In this document: positions 1 to 11,200 of the stretch, piece by piece
Layout of the letters: each line of letters begins with the position of its first letter
Numbering within the stretch: position 1 is the first letter of the stretch
Assembly: GCA_014706295.1 (NCBI GenBank)
Contig: JACSVZ010000002.1
Location: 20,684,994-20,748,993, forward strand
DNA: 64,000 nucleotides
Origin: Lycocorax pyrrhopterus obiensis
Lineage: Eukaryota > Chordata > Aves > Passeriformes > Paradisaeidae
Reading direction: 5' to 3'
Position numbers and translations under genes: made by a program
The notes under the pieces: generated by a model
What the model was told of the DNA's origin: nothing
Seen by the model: the letters and a program-made list of their open reading frames with translations, nothing else
The model's database searches: none

Positions 1-1116
1 AGTGCTAATTTACTTGCTTTGTTTGTTTGCTTGGGGTTTTAATAATTGTATTAAAAGTCTTTGCTCCTCATGTATTTGACATTGTGCCATTGGTCCATTA
101 GGATTTGGTTGAGTGTTGTGCATTATTTTTAATTTGCATTCACAGTATGCTCTGTAATAACTCCCACTGAATTCTAGCAATGGATGCTGTGAATTTGTAT
201 TAACAGCAGCGCTGTTTTATGCAACTGTAGTAAAATTCTTTGCAAAAGAATACTTAGTGCATCACCTCCTTTAGCAAAGGAGATCAGAGTTTCCAAATAA
301 CAACAGAGACTTGCAAATTGTTCCTGGGCTAATTGTAATGGAAGGATTCATCTTGGATGGAAATCATTGGCACAAGCTGCTGTTGATGCCAGAAGTTTAC
401 ATGGTTTCAAAAAGCAATTAGACACAATTATGGAAGAAAAATCCGTGAAAGGCAACTAAACACACAGCTAGCTCTAGTTCAGAAATTCTCCAAGCCATTG
501 ATTGCTGGAAGCTGAGAAAGGGTCCTAGGGATGGATCACTGCACAGTTCTTCCCTGGGATTGTGCTGCTGGGCACTGCCTGAAGAACACATTGTTCTAGT
601 CTGACCCAATACAGCTTTTCTCATAGTGTCATGTTAAGATGTCGTGCTGAGAGCCTTTAGAAAGAAAAGAGAATGGGGAAAAAATTATCTCCCTTCAGGT
701 TAACAACTTACAAGTTTTTCATTTTCTGCATTAAAATCCCTCTTTGTATCTAACTGTAATTCAGATCCTCTTGGCCCACCAGCTTCCTTTGGAAAAGTAT
801 ACAAACCAGACTGCACTACAGTCACGGGCACATGCCTGCAGTGCCCTTAATTGGATGAAGGCTTGCACAGTGGCTGGCAGTAGAGCACTCATTTTCAGTA
901 GTTACTGGCCTCAACTTTGCTTAAGCTACAAGATGCATTTTTGGCAATGAGTATTTATCTGCCATTGGGCTGGATCATCATTGCTAAAGAGGAGAACCTG
1001 GTTTCTCAGTTAGACTAAATAAAGGAATCTGGTGAAGCGCACACAATATATTATTCTGACAAATACAAAAACATAGCTTGCAACAGTGAAAAATCATTAA
1101 TTTTGTGCACAAGAAG
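1..1116. other. Upstream intergenic DNA
   Basis: AT-rich non-coding DNA. The open frames here are short and resemble no protein I know. I see no repeat family, RNA gene or splice pattern. Confidence 0.5.
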
Positions 1117-1256
1117 AAAGCCCTGCTGTTGGTTAGAGCAGGGAGCTAATAATACCAGGTCACGGGTTCAATCCCCACACAGGCCATTCACTTAAGAGTT
1201 GGACTCGATGATCCTTGTCTGTCACTTCCAACTCAGGATATTCTGCGGGTCTGTGA
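1117..1256 (+). mobile_element. tRNA-Ile-derived SINE with CR1-like tail (TguSINE1 type)
   Basis: The left part reads like a decayed tRNA-Ile. There is a D-arm-like GGTTAGAGC, then an anticodon region with GCTAATAA (anticodon AAT), then a B-box GGTTCAATCCC at 1165-1175, and a run ending in GGCCA like the tRNA 3' end. It continues directly into a short tail (GAGTTGGACTCGATGATCC, then TTCCAACTCAGGATATTCTG) that resembles a CR1 3' end, so the element was probably moved by CR1 machinery. This architecture matches the SINE known from passerine birds. The D arm is shortened and point changes are visible, so it is not a working tRNA gene. I see no clear target-site duplication, as is usual for CR1-mobilised copies. 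Confidence 0.8.
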
Positions 1257-4132
1257 GTATGACATCTTATGAGACACTTAGAGTCTTGGGGACTTCTCCA
1301 CGTGCCCTGATTTTTTTTCACCTTGACCTTCTCCAGAGAGTGAATGGTGCCTGACTGCATGAGTCATCATTGGCACACTTGATGAACACCTCAAAGAGAT
1401 GGTACATGTAATAATTTAGCTAGGTTTATGTAGCTCTCACCGGACTGTTTTCCGGCTGAATTTAGTTATTAAATTTTTATTTTAATAAAGCCTAATTTTT
1501 AAGTTACAGGACACTAAATTCTGTCCTGAAAAAACAGAGAGAAAATATTAAGGCAAGACAAAAAGCATAACAGTAACAGCCACACAAGGTGATTACTGGG
1601 TTTGGCCTTGACTTTTTTTTTATTTTAATGGGGTACAGGAATGCACTGCTTTTTGCGATTTTTCTTTAGTGAAATGATTGGGGCCATTTGATGTCCTGGA
1701 GTCTGGCAGACAGCACCTTAGTTCTTGCTCTTTATCATTATATAAAACCATGTTGCCCAAAACCGTGGGTGGAAATAAATGAAGAAGTTGTGAAACGCAA
1801 TGAACCAATGACTTTCTCCCAGTTTGAAACACATATGTTTCAGTTTTGTGAATTTGCTGGAATTTTTTTTGCTAAAAGCACTCACATTGATGACTACACT
1901 AAAAATACCCAAATTGGTTGTCTCACACCAGCTCCTCACTCTGGGGCCTCTCATGCTTTCCCAGATCATGGGACTCCAGTTTCACTGAACATCTTTAGTA
2001 CCTTTCTCTTCTTCCTAATTGTAACAGTCATCTCTCCTCCTATTTGCAATAACTAATATCCCTATGACAGCAATTGCTTAGATGAGAAGGCAGCACTAGG
2101 AAAGCATTTAATGAACATTAATAGCTTCTTAATATGATTTAGCTGCTGGAAATAAGAAAGCTAAGCTGGCTCCACGTGACCAGCAGCCCTACAGGCACCT
2201 CCACCAGACTCCTTTTGAGATGCAATCCTGCCAGCCTGGGGGACAGCAACCTTTCATGGATGATAACCAAGGCTGCATTTTGCTTTTCTAAATTAGCAGC
2301 TAAGTAGGGCTGTAGGAGCTCAGTAACAAAGTCATGATGACACCACCTGGCTGATTAGTGATCTCTTCCTTCTGTGCAAGCCAGCAATTATCAATTCCTG
2401 CTGACTTCAGAAGCTAATGGGAATCAGAGGATGGGGGATGCTGCCAAGATGCAGCAGTTTCCAGCTGTGAGGAGGAGGAGGCGATGGGACACAGACTCTG
2501 TGTAAGTCTCTGTCTTTTCCTGTGCGGTATCTTTGGCACCTGTGCCTTTATCATTTTGACCCTCTACATTACATCACCTCACACCATCACTTCTGACATG
2601 GCAACACCATATAAGAGAAACTTGGTCTTTTGAATCCAGCATTCCTAAATTTGAATTCTGATTCACCATTGATTCTCATCTCACCCTCCAGTAGGGTCAC
2701 TTAACCTTTCTACTAAGCTGCTGTGCCAGGAAATTAAGGCTGGTAACGTTTAAAGATACTGTGACAATCAATCAATACACATTTGTAAACTTGTTAGTAA
2801 ACAACAAGCACCAAGCGCCAAGTCTAATTTAAACACATACAGTTTATAATCTTCCCATTTTCTTTGCAAGAACTTTAATATGACACAAAGATTAACCTTG
2901 TGATCTCAGAAAAAAAAATCCTTACTGGTATTATAGACTAGTGTTGGCAGCAGACCTCTAACTTTAAATATGATGTCCTCACTGGCATCACTAAATTTCC
3001 CATGGATTAGCTGACAGTGATACTTCAGGACTCACGGGAAAACTGTATTGCAGAGGGAAATAACAGTGAGGGGAAAAAAAGAAATCTTTTTCTGGACTGT
3101 AATTCTTAGTTTGCTTTCATTCAGAGCTGGAACTGAATACCACTAGGCTTTCTAAGATGAAAGACTTATTGTTTTACATAGTGTATTTAACGGATATTAT
3201 GAAATAGTTGATGATATCCACTAATGTAAGCAGGAGACTTCATGTTTTACAGAGGTGATGGGGGATTGAAATTTCCAGTATCTGCTGATCGATAGACATA
3301 CACCTACCTTGAAAAGCGTGGCCCCCTACTTGTTCATATACAGTATCAATTGGTTTTATAGGATAGGCCTGAAGCAAGCTTTTGGGAAATGGTGATGAAC
3401 CATCTTTATGTTCCAGACATTCATGATTCACAACAATCTCGAACTAGCAAACTTCTTCAGGACTTCAGAAGTCTTAACATTGGCTTTGTTTACAACTAAG
3501 TACTTCAAAGCCAAGAAGACAACTGAACTGTGCTCCCAGGGGGATTGTGCAATGAGCCATTCAGATACCTGCAACCCCTTGGGACACCAGACAACTGCTT
3601 CTAGCTCCCTCCCACCAGCACCCATAGCCCTGCTCGACAGTGAGCTAACAAATGCCCCAAAAAATCATTAGATGTTTCCTGGCATATCCCATCACAATCA
3701 CAGCTGGTGCTGTGCTGTTCCTCTGGTGCACTATTGGCATGCTGCTTCTTATTGTCATATCTAACCACTCACAACATCAAGTCCTTCATTAATATTGTTG
3801 CAGCAGAGCTCTTTGAGGCTTTCCAGCCATTGTTTGAGAACAGATGAGCAGCAGCTCCAAGGCTTAAGGAAGTGTCCACAGGCACAGAAAACAGGAAGAA
3901 TAGAGAAGAATCTGCAAAAACAAGGTGTCAGACAGCTCACGACTGAAAGGCTGCTGTAAGTCACAGCATCTACTACCCACTCTTTTAATAAAGGGGGCCT
4001 AGTTAGTGGCACCTTGTCACCTTACTAGGTTTCTCATACCAATGGCTGGCTTGGGAAAGCAACACTGCATGCACCATTAGGTAGAAAGAGACAAGCTTAC
4101 TACAGAAACATTTCTTCACCAAAACCACTGCA
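1257..4132. other. Upstream intergenic DNA, no gene recognised
   Basis: Unique-looking AT-rich DNA. A 122-codon + frame (1688-2056) overlaps an 83-codon - frame. Neither shows a recognisable domain, a splice context or a poly(A) signal, so neither is called. No transposon family is evident. Confidence 0.5.
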
Positions 4133-4645
4133 AATCATAGACTCATAGAATGTTTTGGGTTGGAAGGGACCTTATAGATCATCAAGTTCCAACTGCCATT
4201 TACCATATGCAGGAACACCTTCCACTAGGTCAGACTGATCCAAGATGGCCTTGAACACTTCCAGGGATGGGGCATCCACAGCTTCTCTGGGCAACCTGTT
4301 CCAGTGCCTCACCACGCTCACAGTAAAGAGTATCTTCCTAATATTCAATCCAACCTCCCCTTCTTTCAGTTTAAAGCCATTCCACTTGTCCTATCACTAC
4401 ACGTCCTTGTTAACAAGTCCCTCTCCAGCTTTCTTGTAGGCCCCCTTCAGACACCAGAAGGCTGCAACGAGGTGCCCCCAGAGCCTTCTCTTCTCCAGGC
4501 TGAACCACCCCAGCTCCTCAGCCTGTCTCCACAGCAGAGGTGTTCCATCCCTCAGATCATGTTCATGGCCCTCCTCTGAACAGGTCCACATCCTTCTTAT
4601 GTTGGGGGGCCCCAGAGCTGCATATAGTGTTCCAGGTGGGGTCAT
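4133..4645 (-). mobile_element. CR1 LINE 3' fragment, minus orientation
   Basis: Begins with the reverse complement of the CR1 3' terminus (AATCATAGACTCATAGAATG, then GGTTGGAAGGGACC). It continues about 500 bp through the standard CR1 3' region, including the reverse complements of the 'lead to cluster of short repeats and Cys-rich tail' segment typical of bird 5'-truncated copies. The 5' truncation is near 4645. The copy ends only about 90 bp before the CpG island of ST8SIA6. The ORFs inside it are chance frames of the repeat. Confidence 0.92.
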
Positions 4646-5142
4646 TTTTATCTATAAAATACATATTTTTATAACATACCTTTTATAAGACAAAACACAG
4701 GACACGTTGACTATTATTTTTTAATTCAGATAAAGAGCTGTTGAAGTAGCAGCGGCTTCACTACACCAGCCACGGGGCAGGACTGCCTGCCCTCGCCGGA
4801 CAAGCCCCGCAACCTGCTCTCGCCGCCGTCCCGCACGGCGCCCCTCTCCCCTATTAAAGTTTAGGCACTTTCGACTCCCTGGGTCCGCCGCCCTCGACAC
4901 CGAGAAGCGCCCCGGGAAGCGCCCCGACCGGCCGCAAGCACAGGCCGCCAGCAAAGGCCGCCCGGGTGCCGCTCTCACGGCGGCCGAGCCCCACCGCCCC
5001 CTGCCAGCACCGGCGTGCCGGGCCCGCGCGGCGGCCGCGGTGGGAGGGGGGGCTGATGGCGGCGGCGCAGGGCTGCGGGCGAGGGGCGGAGCGCAGAGAC
5101 CCTGTGGCTGCCATGACCGCCTCCCCCTCCCCGCAGCCTCCC

Positions 5143-5149
5143 TTAAATA
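5143..5149 (+). promoter_or_regulatory. Possible TATA-like element of ST8SIA6
   Basis: TTAAATA lies 47 bp before the chosen start codon (5196), in otherwise GC-rich DNA. If used, transcription would begin about 25-30 bp downstream (near 5170-5180), giving a very short 5' UTR and excluding all upstream ATGs. CpG-island promoters often use dispersed starts, so this is tentative. Confidence 0.3.
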
Positions 5150-5195
5150 CTATGGGGCGGCCGTGACTGCGGTGGGTGCCGCTGCCGAGCGCACC

Positions 5196-5290
5196 ATGCG
5201 GGCTGTCATCGCCTTGGCCGCGGCGCTGGGCAGCCTGCTGCTGGGAGGCTGCCTCCTGCGCCTGGGCGGCCAGCAGCCTCTCCGCGCCAG
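5196..5290 (+). CDS. ST8SIA6: ST8SIA6 exon 1: cytoplasmic tail and signal-anchor
   Basis: Encodes residues 1-31 plus two bases of codon 32. The protein starts M-R-A and then runs into a hydrophobic stretch rich in Leu, Ala and Gly (about residues 4-22), the single membrane anchor of a type II Golgi enzyme. The start at 5196 was chosen because A sits at -3 (CACCATGC) and the tail-plus-anchor layout matches the family. The frame stays open upstream to an ATG at 5040 that would add 52 residues, but these are low-complexity Gly/Ala/Arg and unlike the family. The donor after 5290 is GTAGGG (phase 2). Confidence 0.9.
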
Positions 5291-8200
5291 GTAGGGCGGC
5301 CGGGCGGCCTCGCCCGCGGTCCGGAGCCGGCTGGGGAGGGAGGGAGGAACGGGACGAGCCCCGCGGGGTGCGGCGGAGCCCGGCGCGGTGCCCCCGGCGC
5401 GGTCTGGGCTCGGCGCGGGCGCTGGCGGCTGTGAGCGGGGTCGTGGGCAGGAGAGCGGCGCTGCTCGCGCCGGGTGATGTTCAGTCACTGGTCCTGACAA
5501 CTTTGTTTTCCCGTCTCGCTTGCCAGGGGCTGGGAGGAGGAGGCAGGAGTAGCGGCTGTCACGCCGAAAGTGGTGCGAGCCCTCAGGTCTCCCCTGACGC
5601 CCCTTCCTCAGACCGAGAACAGGTACGGGCTGGCCGCCCGCAGGTGGGTCCGTGAGGTCGGGTCTAGAAAAGCAGAAATTCGCCTTCGCTCCGGTTCATT
5701 CGTCCTTTTGTTTCGGCAGCTTGATCAGAGAGAATGTTAGAGATTATTAGAGAAAATGACATTTTGCTTTAACTGTAATGAATTATTTGCTCCTGGGCCC
5801 TCTTAATGACCGCTGTCACTCTGCCGTTGGTTTTAAGCCCAATAAAATGTTGCGTAGAGCAGTTTTGTTAGCGTACGATGCAAAAAGTGCCTGCTGAATG
5901 GCATGTTCCAGGTATCTTTTATTCTCCTTTCCAGGAAGGTGGAGCTGGGGCTGGGTAATACTGTTTTTGTAATGTGTATTTAGTTAAAAATACAGATTTA
6001 TCATTTACAGTCCATAGGATGAAGATGAAACATACAAAGCCTGTTTCATTTTGTGTTGGCATCGTACTTTGTGGGAGCCCATTCACTTGATCCTGTGTTT
6101 TGACCTTTCAGATCAGTGTAGATCTTTGCTTTACAGCCTGTTATTTTATACTGTGAAGTTTAATATGAATTACTTCATTAAATCAGCTGTGAAACAAGTT
6201 GTGTCTTACATGCAGATTTCAATACTAATGACTTGTTTTCAGGCTCTTGAGTCCTCACACACTGTAGAAAAACTAATAGTGCAGAAGACGGTGGTGTAAT
6301 CCACAGGAGATAAATACTATGTAAGAAGTAGTTTTGAAATATTTTTTGCTTTTCTCTTTTACTTTATATGGCCTTACTAACATTGCAGTTTTCATGACTA
6401 TTTTATGTTAATATGTATTATGGTCAAAAACACATAGTAAAAATTAGAAAGAACTTAAGAATTGGGTCTTTCACAGAAACTGTCATGTCCTGATTGTGTT
6501 GAAGACAATGGTGATGGTGCAGTTAACCTTACTGAAGCCATCTCACCCGATCTAGTTGAATTTGACAGCCTATGCTTTCCCTAAGTGAATGCAAGTGATG
6601 TTAGTTCTAGTAACCATTGCAGTGTACCCTAACAATGCATTACTTAATGTGTTTCTGATGAGAGACCCTTGTGCTCCCTCCCTTGAAATTTAGAACTTTC
6701 AAAAGCTGTAAGTTTATAGCATCTTTCAAAATTAGCGTGAAAGAAAAGGAACAGAATTCTGCAAGTGTTCCTATCTGGTGTTATGAACTTCTAGCCTGCT
6801 TGTCTTTCCTATTCTCACTTTTTCCCTCTCTGCCTTTTTCCCCTTCTTTCTCCTGTTGCAATGTATTGGTTTTGCAGTATGTACTCAGTTCTGCTTTGCC
6901 TTTTTTTGTAGCCATTACTCCATTCTTCTCTCTGTTTTGGGTTATGTCTGTGGTTTCCCCTGGCCTGTCTCCTCACGCTCTTCCCTGCTAGTTTCTGAGC
7001 TGCATCTCCTTTCCCTCAGCTCTGTGTGCTATACCGTGGAGTTGAATTGACTAGAAATGCTGGCAGAGAGCACTTCAGAGAACAGCCTAGCTATTTCCCC
7101 TCTGCTGTTAGTACACTCACAACTGGAGCAAAGAAAGTAGAAGCAACATGTACCAAAGAGGTCTGAAAATCCATGGCATGTTTTTAACCTTTGTAATAGG
7201 GCAAGTGAGCTTGAGATTTTAAATGTGTATTTTTCCTTATTCTACTTGGAGGATTTTGGCACTAATTTGGAGCTAGTGTTGGTCAACCTGAAATTGTATT
7301 TCTTCATGACTAACTGATTGCAAAAGTGTGTCAAATAAATAATTCACCAAAGAAAGGTTTCAATTTACTCAAGCTCCTGTAACCATAGTGTCTTTGGAGA
7401 GATGTCTTGCCAGCTGAATCCAGGAGTGGATGTGCTTTTTCACCTGAGTGACTAAGCTCAGTAAGCTGGCCTGACAGGAGTTTGTGGTGCATGTTTGGCT
7501 TATGAGAAAGGAGAGAGAGCTGCTGGGCTGGACTGACCAGGAGCTGTTACTTCATCCAGAGAGCAGCAAGACTGGGCAGGGAGCCATGCTGGAGGGGTTT
7601 GATCCAGGCAGCAGCTGGGCTGGGCCTGGCTAAGGGCCGTGCTGGAGAGGTTTGATCCAGAGAGCATCTGGACTCATTCAGGAGGTTCAGACCAGTCCCT
7701 CAGTGATGGAGATGGATGGTCTGGTCAAGAGGAATTAGATTCCAGTGTGCAGTGGGAAAGTATGGTTCTCCTAAACTACCCTGATCATTTGAATGGCATT
7801 GCTGTGTTATTGACAGCAACGTCCTTTCCTGCATAAGAGGATGTGCATGGATCTTCCAGGAAAGGAACAAGAAAAAAAACCTGGGCACTATCCTTCTTGA
7901 TCTCTAAGTGTAAGTAATCTAGACAATCTTCACAGTCACAAGCTAATCTTTTTTCTTATCATGATTTCCTTTTCTGTTGGAGGCGTATTTGTAACCAGAC
8001 ATCTCCCGAAGAATCTTTAAGGCCCTATTATTCTGTTGCCTCGCAGTATTGAAAGCTAATCTGTTCTTTTACTTTGAGTAATTCTTTTAAAAGCATGAAA
8101 CTGAAGGATGAAAAGCAGGGGATTGGATCAGACTGTGTTAGATATTTCAGCAGATATTATGCGCAGCAATATTTAAATACATGGTGACCAGGCACCTAAA

Positions 8201-11200
8201 GTTCTCTGAAGGTCTGTGTCTTAGTAAATAACCTTGAGGATGTGTTGCTTAGTAAGTAACCTTGAGATTTGTCTCTTACAGGACATTGCTTACCCCTTTT
8301 TCTTGTTAAGTGTTAACTGATTGGAGCAATGTGACTGCCTCTACAGTGTGACTTGCAGATTTTTTCTTGGGTTTATTTCACAGCCTACTGTGCCTGTTAG
8401 TAGGGTTTCTTACTGAAAAGAAAGGCCATTGTTAGTAAGACATGTCCAGTAGTCCCCATATTTATTCATGGAACCAGTGTAATTTATACTGCAATACTAT
8501 ATTCTCTGGCAAATCCTCCTATCTATGCCTCCTACCATCCTCTCAATTTTTAAGCTGTAACTGCAAGTACAATTTATGTTTTCTTAAGCCAACAGTACAA
8601 CCGAAAACGGAAGTCTTGCATTTTTCCCACCTGTAGACCCTTGGTCTTCTCTCTCCTTTCCTCTCTCCCCAGCTGTGTTTGTGCAGGCATATTTATTTGT
8701 GTAGTGGTTGCATTAATAGTAGAGCAGAAGGCTCAGTACTGCTAGTGCTTATCAGGGGAAAGTGAAAATAGTAAGAGAAGCTAGGTAGTCTTTTCTTTGT
8801 TATGAGGCCCAGGCTGTGCTAGGTTAAATTTAGGCAGAAATACTAGCTCCTATTATACTACCCAGGAATATGTAGCAGATAAATAGTGCCAGCTCCTGCA
8901 AGGGAAGTGAAAATAGCACTATTTATATATACTTTATATACAAGTAACAACAAGGCAGCAGTACCCCGAAGAGCTGACCACCATTACTCTGTTACTCTGT
9001 GTTGCCAGTTTTAAGGCATTTTACTATTTCCCTAGCTTGCTCTGTGTCTTTTCAGGTCCAAGGCAAGCACAGCGTAAAGACCAGTGGGGTAATTGAACAG
9101 TGGGAGGATGTGATTGAGGAGCTATGACTAAACAAGTTAGTATTAATACAGTGTTCCATAGTGTTGGTTTCTCCAATTCCTCTCTCAGCAGCAGATCTTT
9201 ATGCAGGCCTAGGAAATAAACAGCTATACTTAATTAACTATGCTACAGAGACCTGTACATTCTGTCTCCTGTCAAAATATTGCATTCAGGCAGTCAGAAG
9301 GGAAAGAAGATACAGGCTAATACCACAATTATGGAGTAGCCTAGTGTATGGCACAAATAATTTGCCGTGGTTTAGATTAGTCAGCAGTGGGGTCTACTTC
9401 ACTAATTTTACTGCTCTCTTAATATTTTGCCCCTTCTTTCCCAAGCAATGCATGCAGACATATTTTAGAAACACATTTTGAACACATGCCTCATGTATTA
9501 GTTCTGTCTAAATGAATAGGTGTTCAGTTGAAAGCTGCTGCCAGGACACATTTATGTTCTGACAGTGGTGAAAGGTTTCCCAGACTCTTTCTGTTTACTT
9601 GGTCCAAGTGAAACTGCTCTGTCATTCTATCATGTGCCCTTGTAACATGATTTTAGTGTAACTACCTTATTCTTTTCGCTTCACCCACCAAGAGGCTCTG
9701 AATGTTGCTTGTCATGTTACCTGTCATGCAGTTTATGGATTTTAAAAATAAAAAGTATCTGATGTTATGCATAACCCTGGCGAATGCACTGGAGGGTCTT
9801 TCAAATGAGTTAAAGATGCAGTTTGTGTTAAAGACCTGATTTAACGTTCCTTAGATAAGCAATACCTCCATATGAGCTTGAACAAAGATAGTAGGATCAG
9901 TCTCTTTAACAGTTACTGTGATTAATGTTTCAAGACAAATTCTTACTGCTGTGGTTTGATAAAGCCATTTTTATAGTCCATTTCACCAAGAATTTAAATT
10001 GTGTATTACCTTATTAATCAAGGTATTGTGAACTTTAAAAACATCACTATATTCTTATCATCTGATTAATCTGAAATAGTGTCAAAGACAGCGCTTAAGA
10101 GCACCCTTCCTGGGGAAGTGTAGATTGTGGGGTTTTTTAATAGTATTCAACTAGCGGATGACGAGATTCAAATATAAATTAGTCCCTTCAAGGGAGAGAT
10201 TGAGACAAAAGATATTCACAATCTGGATAATGCTATTCAGTGCCACTTTGGTAGAATGATAAAAATGTTCAATTTTGCATACAGAAGTTATCCTTTATAG
10301 CTGGAGATGCTCAGCTGGAACGTGTTTAGAGCTTCTGCGCTGCTTCAGACAGACAAGGGCAAGAAGTTATAGAAAGGAAGAGCAACAACTGGTTCTGCTG
10401 GGTGTGGAATGAATAGCCAATGAGTGGGATTTTCTCTTTCTTTCAGTGTGGACTTACTAGGGAGGTGAAATTTTTGTTGCTTTCACTGCTGCCAGATAGT
10501 CCAGTTCTGAACAGTTTTGAAAATCTCATCCAACATTCTTTGTTTCCACCTGATTTTGAGGGAATTCTAGAGGAGTGGCCTTTCAATCTTGGGCATATCT
10601 TCATGTTACAGTATAACTCACAGCACCAGCTTTCCTTTTTCTATCTGCCTTTTTGTTTTCTTCCCTACCATTCCTCCATCTTATGCCCGTACCTTTTTCC
10701 TACTCTGATAACTCTTTGGGGTTGAATTTGGTTTTGTTTTTAAAGGGCTTCCCTTTTCTTTCCCTCCTTGTACCTTGTACCTTGTACCTTTGTGCTCCCC
10801 CAGAATCCCATGTTACTTGACATACCTCTCTGTCTGGTGGTTCCCTGCACTAAGGTTCCCTGTTTTCTCAGGACTGAATGCTGCAGGAGCAGCAAAAGGG
10901 ACCATGGACTTTCCATATAGTTTCTGTATTTTTTATTCTAAAGGTGGATACTGTTGTATAATGTATTTAAACCCTGTTGGTATGCACTAGCCAAACTCTC
11001 ACTCAAGACCAGGATCCACACACCAGGATCCAGTTAGACCAGGATCCACACATCAGGATCCAATTATTAGCTCATTAACCTCCCACAAACAGCTGTGGCT
11101 GCAGGGCGGGCATTAGCCCTATAAATCAAGCCCTGGGAGGAGCCAAAGTTTGAGAGCTGCTGAGCTGCTTGTTCCTGGTTGCTGTGTGCTGCATGTGCTG

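Larger units (their letters stand above)
4735..5690. promoter_or_regulatory. CpG island promoter of ST8SIA6
   Basis: GC content and CpG frequency jump sharply after about 4735 and fall again after about 5690. The rest of the window is AT-rich and CpG-poor. The island covers the presumed promoter, exon 1, the short intron 1 and exon 2. G/C boxes such as GGGGCGG occur (for example at 5153-5159). A CpG island at the first exon is typical of vertebrate genes with broad or developmental expression. I counted by eye, so the borders are approximate. Confidence 0.88.

Noticed and set aside
1117..1190. Functional tRNA-Ile gene
   Set aside because: The B-box and anticodon loop are recognisable, but the D arm is shortened, the acceptor stem does not pair and the sequence runs into a CR1-like tail, so it is a SINE.
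1688..2056. 122-codon + ORF as a gene
   Set aside because: Composition fits translated AT-rich non-coding DNA, no family resemblance, no promoter or splice context, and it overlaps a similar-sized ORF on the other strand.
4245..4645. ORFs at 4245-4645 as genes
   Set aside because: They lie wholly within a reversed CR1 fragment.
4721..5500. Minus-strand ORFs in the CpG island as an antisense gene
   Set aside because: Open frames are expected in GC-rich DNA; products are Arg/Pro/Ala-rich with no domain.
5176..5655. 159-codon + ORF across exon 1, intron 1 and exon 2
   Set aside because: It is a different frame from ST8SIA6 kept open by high GC content and crosses a real intron; no ATG start.
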